Source: Sulfurovum sp. (GTDB lineage Bacteria; Campylobacterota; Campylobacteria; Campylobacterales; Sulfurovaceae). From it: 64,000 nucleotides of DNA. Shown piece after piece: positions 61,072-64,000 of this stretch. A program made the position numbers and the translations under genes. Numbering within the stretch: the first letter of the stretch is position 1; each line of letters starts with the position of its first letter. The stretch is from positions 1-64,000 of the forward strand of contig JALWTA010000001.1 of NCBI GenBank assembly GCA_027082955.1, in the 5' to 3' direction. The notes below the pieces were generated by a model. The model worked only from the letters and a program-made list of their open reading frames with translations. It was not told the DNA's origin and searched no databases.

Positions 61072-62025
61072 TCAATGGCGCTGAGGTTCTTGTGAGAAGA
61101 ACTCCTCAATCACGACTCTTATTGCTACAGGATCGTCAAGACGGTTGATAGTATCTCTAAATGCCGATGCCCCCTGATAACCCGCTTTTGAGTAGGCATG
61201 CAGGTTTTTTCTGAACATGATCGCACCATATGTGTCATAGTAGGCAACCATCTGGTCGAAGTGCTCAAGGACAACTGCTTTAATGAGCGCACCGCTGACC
61301 TCATCTGTTCCCTCTTTTATCTGTTGAAATATCCACGGTTTTCCTACCGCAGCACGTCCTATCATCACACCGTCTGCACCTGTGTGTTCCAGTACCCATC
61401 TTGCCTTTTGCGGAGAATCTATGTCACCGTTTGCGATCACTGGAATGGAGACTGCTGCTTTGATCTGGGCAATGGCATCATAATCCACTGCCGCCTTATA
61501 ACGCCCTGCCCGTGTGCGTCCATGCACTGCAATATAATCCGCACCGCTTGCCTCTGCGATCTTGGCGATCTCAACATGGTTCTTTTCGTTGAACCCAAGC
61601 CGCATCTTGACACTGGTATAGGGTTTGTTGGAGTATTTTTTGATCGTTTCGATCACTCTGCCCATCTGTGGCAGATCGGTCAGCAGTGAGCTGCCTTGAA
61701 GGTTGTTGACCACCTTTGGTGCCGGACAGCCACAGTTAAGATCGATGGCATTAATGCCCTCTTTTGCATTGATGATCTCCACCGCTTTTCGTATGACCCC
61801 AAGGTCACTTCCTGCAATCTGGATGCTGTAAGGGTCTTCTGAAGGAGCTTTTTCAAGCATTTTGTAGGTTTTTTTGCTGTTGTGTACCAGTGCGTTAGAG
61901 CTGATCATCTCCGAAACGGTTAGATCAACCCCGAACTTCTTGACAACGGAACGGAAAGGAAGGTCGGTAAATCCCGCAAGCGGAGCCAGAGCATAGATGG
62001 GTTTGGAAAAATCGAGCTGTGCCAT
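61072..62025 (-). CDS. dusB: tRNA-dihydrouridine synthase
   Basis: A 317-residue flavoenzyme of the DusA/B/C family that reduces uridines in the tRNA D-loop. Landmarks are APLAGFTDLPFRSVVKKFG, the DLNCGCPAPKVVNNLQGSSL loop with the catalytic Cys, VHGRTRAGRYK and VIANGDIDSPQKARWVLEHT, plus GADGVMIGRAAVGKPWIF (FMN phosphate). The length and the absence of extra domains favour a DusB-type enzyme. It lies six bases after the neighbouring membrane protein gene in a leftward operon with dksA-like and rlmH. Confidence 0.93.
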   Translation of the reverse strand: MAQLDFSKPIYALAPLAGFTDLPFRSVVKKFGVDLTVSEMISSNALVHNSKKTYKMLEKAPSEDPYSIQIAGSDLGVIRKAVEIINAKEGINAIDLNCGCPAPKVVNNLQGSSLLTDLPQMGRVIETIKKYSNKPYTSVKMRLGFNEKNHVEIAKIAEASGADYIAVHGRTRAGRYKAAVDYDAIAQIKAAVSIPVIANGDIDSPQKARWVLEHTGADGVMIGRAAVGKPWIFQQIKEGTDEVSGALIKAVVLEHFDQMVAYYDTYGAIMFRKNLHAYSKAGYQGASAFRDTINRLDDPVAIRVVIEEFFSQEPQRH

Positions 62026-62031
62026 ATCTTC

Positions 62032-63069
62032 CTATGCATTTTTACAGATCGATTCAGCATCGATAAGGTCTTCGAGTTTGAACCCTTTGTTCTGTTTTTT
62101 CAGTTCGTAAAGTGCTCTGTACTTCATAAATTCATGTTCTTCCTGCTCATCGAGATACTTCTCGATCTTTTCAAGCAGTTCATATTCAAACAGCAGGTAG
62201 AGGTAAGCATTCTGCGCTTTGGGGTTCTCTTTCTGATAGGCATTGAAGAGGGCAAGGTTCTCATCAGGACTAAAATGCTTTTTGGTGATCTTTGCAATAC
62301 GCACAAAATCCGCACATTTGAGTTTCAATGCTCCGACAAAATCATTTAAAATATCTGCAGTAAGCCCAAGTTCCTCATCTTCATCCAGACGGTTAAGCAT
62401 CACAAAGAAGTTTTCCACATCAAAGATTTTGGCATATTTTCTGGCTTTGAAAAAACTCTCTCTCCTTGCAAATATCTCTAACGCATGTTTTTGTACAGGC
62501 TCAGAGAATTTCGAGGAGGATTTCATCATCTCTTCAACGAACTCACTGTCATGGTCAAGACGGTTAAGACGGTTCCTGATAAGATGAGGATTGCCCTCAT
62601 TGAAGACTTTCAGCATCTTATTCTCTTTAAGATCCACATACTCGCCGTTCTTGATCTTATTGAGAATGTTGACCACTTTCGTCAGTCTGTCACTCAGCCC
62701 CTCTACTCCGTCTACAACTGTCAAATTGGACTTTCCAAGCAAAACAGCCGATTTTTTGATCTCATCTATCATATACTTCTGCTCTTTGGGTTCGTTGACC
62801 AATGACCAGTAGAGTGCATCTTCAAGGGTTGCCGTATCTCGTTCCCACTTTTTCTGGCTAAAGTAGTTCTTCATACCATAGTAGGACATGTGGATCACAG
62901 TAAAGAAAAGCAGCAGCAGCATCGGCAGTATGGTCCACACAGCGATAGGGAAATTAAAATTAAGCCCCATAACCTCTATAAGGTAGTTGTTCGGGTTGAT
63001 CATGTGTACAATTGCACCCACAATCCCCATTAGTGTCAATGCCGCGAAAACATACAAACCGAGTCTCAT
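62032..63069 (-). CDS. Conserved membrane protein (345 aa)
   Basis: A protein with two N-terminal helices (LYVFAALTLMGIVGAIVHMI and AVWTILPMLLLLFFTVIHMS) and a long soluble C-terminal domain that is helical and rich in Lys and Glu (KKYAKIFDVENFFVMLNRLD, YLLFEYELLEKIEKYLDEQE). It is conserved in this position in the group, between dusB and the DksA-like gene. The function is unknown. The start is preceded by GAGG in the sequence upstream of ATG 63069. Confidence 0.7.
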   Translation of the reverse strand: MRLGLYVFAALTLMGIVGAIVHMINPNNYLIEVMGLNFNFPIAVWTILPMLLLLFFTVIHMSYYGMKNYFSQKKWERDTATLEDALYWSLVNEPKEQKYMIDEIKKSAVLLGKSNLTVVDGVEGLSDRLTKVVNILNKIKNGEYVDLKENKMLKVFNEGNPHLIRNRLNRLDHDSEFVEEMMKSSSKFSEPVQKHALEIFARRESFFKARKYAKIFDVENFFVMLNRLDEDEELGLTADILNDFVGALKLKCADFVRIAKITKKHFSPDENLALFNAYQKENPKAQNAYLYLLFEYELLEKIEKYLDEQEEHEFMKYRALYELKKQNKGFKLEDLIDAESICKNA

Positions 63070-63080
63070 ACTCTTCCCCT

Positions 63081-63437
63081 TTACTGTTCTTCTTTTTCGT
63101 TTATCTCCCTACAGACAATACAGAAACGTGCGAAATTCTTCACTTCCAGACGTGCGCGACCTATCGGCTCTTCACACATTTCACAGATCCCGTAAGTACC
63201 ATGCTTTATTTTATCTAAAGCTAGATCAATTTCGGCTAATTCTTTACGCTGCTGCGCCAAAATAGCACTGTCAACTACCGATTCGGCGGATGCTGCAGCA
63301 TAGTCACCTTCATCGTTTAGTTCAAGATTTCGCATCTCGTTCAATTCCAATGATGTACCGCTAAGGTTTTTTTCAATCTGTGCTCTTCTTTCCTGCAGTC
63401 TGTTCTTGAACATTTCAAGTTCATCTTGTGTTAACAT
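63081..63437 (-). CDS. DksA/TraR-type zinc-finger protein
   Basis: A 118-residue protein with a coiled-coil hairpin (EMFKNRLQERRAQIEKNLSG) and a C4 zinc finger ICEMCEEPIGRARLEVKNFA-RFCIVCREIN. DksA-like proteins bind the RNA polymerase secondary channel and, with ppGpp, adjust transcription. The acidic tip residues (LNDEGDYAAASAESVVDSA) are in the expected place. It is followed by the conserved membrane protein gene and preceded by rlmH. Confidence 0.88.
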   Translation of the reverse strand: MLTQDELEMFKNRLQERRAQIEKNLSGTSLELNEMRNLELNDEGDYAAASAESVVDSAILAQQRKELAEIDLALDKIKHGTYGICEMCEEPIGRARLEVKNFARFCIVCREINEKEEQ

Positions 63438-63446
63438 CTTTCTTTC

Positions 63447-63908
63447 CTATTTATGATATGGGTGATTGTTGTTGATACTCAGACCTCTGAATATCTGTTC
63501 GAGCAGCACAACCTTCACCAACTTGTGTGAAAGCGTTATTTTACCAAATGATACACGCTTATTACATTGATGCAGAAAATCGCTCTCAAAGCCGTAGGCA
63601 CCGCCAATGAAGAAGTTTACCACACTCCTATCCTTAAGCAAATTTGCAAAATCATAGCTGTCTACCTCTTTTGAAGAGGGGTCAAGTGCAATATTGATGC
63701 CGTTTCCAAGATATTTTTGCAGTGCCTTGGTGTATGACTTCTGTGCTGCTTCCGCAGAGATATCCTGCGCTTTGGCAATCTCCTTGTCAAACACTTCTAT
63801 CACCTCTACTTTCGCAAACGGTTTGGCTATCTTTTTGTAGTGCTCTATCAGGGGAGTATAAAGCTGTTCCTTTCCCTTTTTGTCAATAATAATGACATTG
63901 ATCTTCAT
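63447..63908 (-). CDS. rlmH: 23S rRNA pseudouridine-1915 N3-methyltransferase
   Basis: A 153-residue SPOUT methyltransferase that modifies the 23S rRNA helix 69 in the assembled ribosome. The knot motif is IGGAYGFESDFL, followed by VSFGKITLSHKLVKVVLLEQ and IFRGLSINNNHPYHK, the usual C-terminus ending in HPYHK-like residues. The length is typical. It heads the leftward operon rlmH - dksA-like - membrane protein - dusB. Confidence 0.94.
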   Translation of the reverse strand: MKINVIIIDKKGKEQLYTPLIEHYKKIAKPFAKVEVIEVFDKEIAKAQDISAEAAQKSYTKALQKYLGNGINIALDPSSKEVDSYDFANLLKDRSVVNFFIGGAYGFESDFLHQCNKRVSFGKITLSHKLVKVVLLEQIFRGLSINNNHPYHK

Positions 63909-64000
63909 AGTGGGCTGCCTTACAATATAGGTGGCAGTATTGTATCAAAAAAATAGAAAGCAAACATACATATCGTACAGATTTTCTGAAAAATACTCAT
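63909..64000. promoter_or_regulatory. Upstream region of rlmH
   Basis: The last 92 bp show a plausible minus-strand -10 (GATACAAT, about 63942-63935) ahead of rlmH and the start of a short minus-strand frame (ATG at 64000, about 26 codons) that is not convincing as a gene. The neighbouring gene, likely outside the window, cannot be judged. Confidence 0.4.

Noticed and set aside
1-64000. CRISPR array, tRNA or rRNA genes
   Set aside because: No regularly spaced repeats of CRISPR size and no TpsiC-arm (GGTTCGA-type) cloverleaf signals were seen.

Overview
The window comes from a Campylobacterota (Epsilonproteobacteria) chromosome, most likely a Sulfurovum-like, sulfur-oxidising lineage. The evidence is the block aroB - mscS - mtaB - protease-dead FtsH paralogue (an order I recall from Helicobacter pylori), a BioV-type pimeloyl-ACP esterase, a COG3400 protein, and the dusB - membrane protein - DksA - rlmH block. 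Promoters typically show a good -10 box (TATAAT) with a weak -35. Base composition is moderate except for one clearly AT-rich island at 14.6-17.3 kb. I see no tRNA, rRNA or CRISPR array.

Layout. 0-4.1 kb: an IS1380-family transposase running off the left edge, a strong promoter driving a hairpin RNA, then surface-polysaccharide genes (WcaF-like acetyltransferase, GT2 glycosyltransferase, PF14907 nucleotidyltransferase). 4.1-10.8 kb: polA and uvrA flank a tandemly duplicated pair of small membrane proteins. 10.8-13.3 kb: a tight SDR - mog - two small proteins - TauE/SafE operon. 13.3-17.3 kb: a miniature inverted-repeat element, an AI-2E-family permease, a YoeB toxin-antitoxin pair and an AT-rich DUF262 + HEPN gene pair that looks like a defence or abortive-infection module. 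17.3-29.4 kb: one long leftward directon, aroB - mscS - mtaB - ftsH-like - bioV - nudix - RND efflux (adaptor, pump, TolC), with nearly all junctions overlapping. 29.4-38.7 kb: COG3400, tgt, an ATPase, a methyltransferase, a 5'-nucleotidase, LemA + DUF2207, and small genes. 38.7-44 kb: a candidate small RNA with a CU-rich loop, a DEAD-box helicase with a long leader, a di-haem cytochrome c peroxidase followed by a very long hairpin, NnrS and a HAD phosphatase. 44-48.4 kb: VapBC, a lipoprotein, and a peptidoglycan-recycling operon (anmK - amgK - murU) interrupted by a MntA/HepT-type toxin-antitoxin pair with a shortened HEPN gene. 48.4-64 kb: envelope proteins, patatin, DUF819, a dipeptide epimerase, a SulP transporter, a hybrid histidine kinase behind a probable c-di-GMP riboswitch, a second copy of the miniature element, a periplasmic rhodanese, dusB, dksA-like and rlmH.

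Themes. Several genes serve cell-wall salvage (AnmK, AmgK, MurU, dipeptide epimerase). Three toxin-antitoxin loci plus the DUF262/HEPN pair mark accessory DNA. The non-coding content is unusually informative: a miniature transposable element whose ends resemble the IS1380 end in the same window, at least two structured RNAs, a riboswitch, and a heptanucleotide repeat inside anmK that could make it phase-variable.
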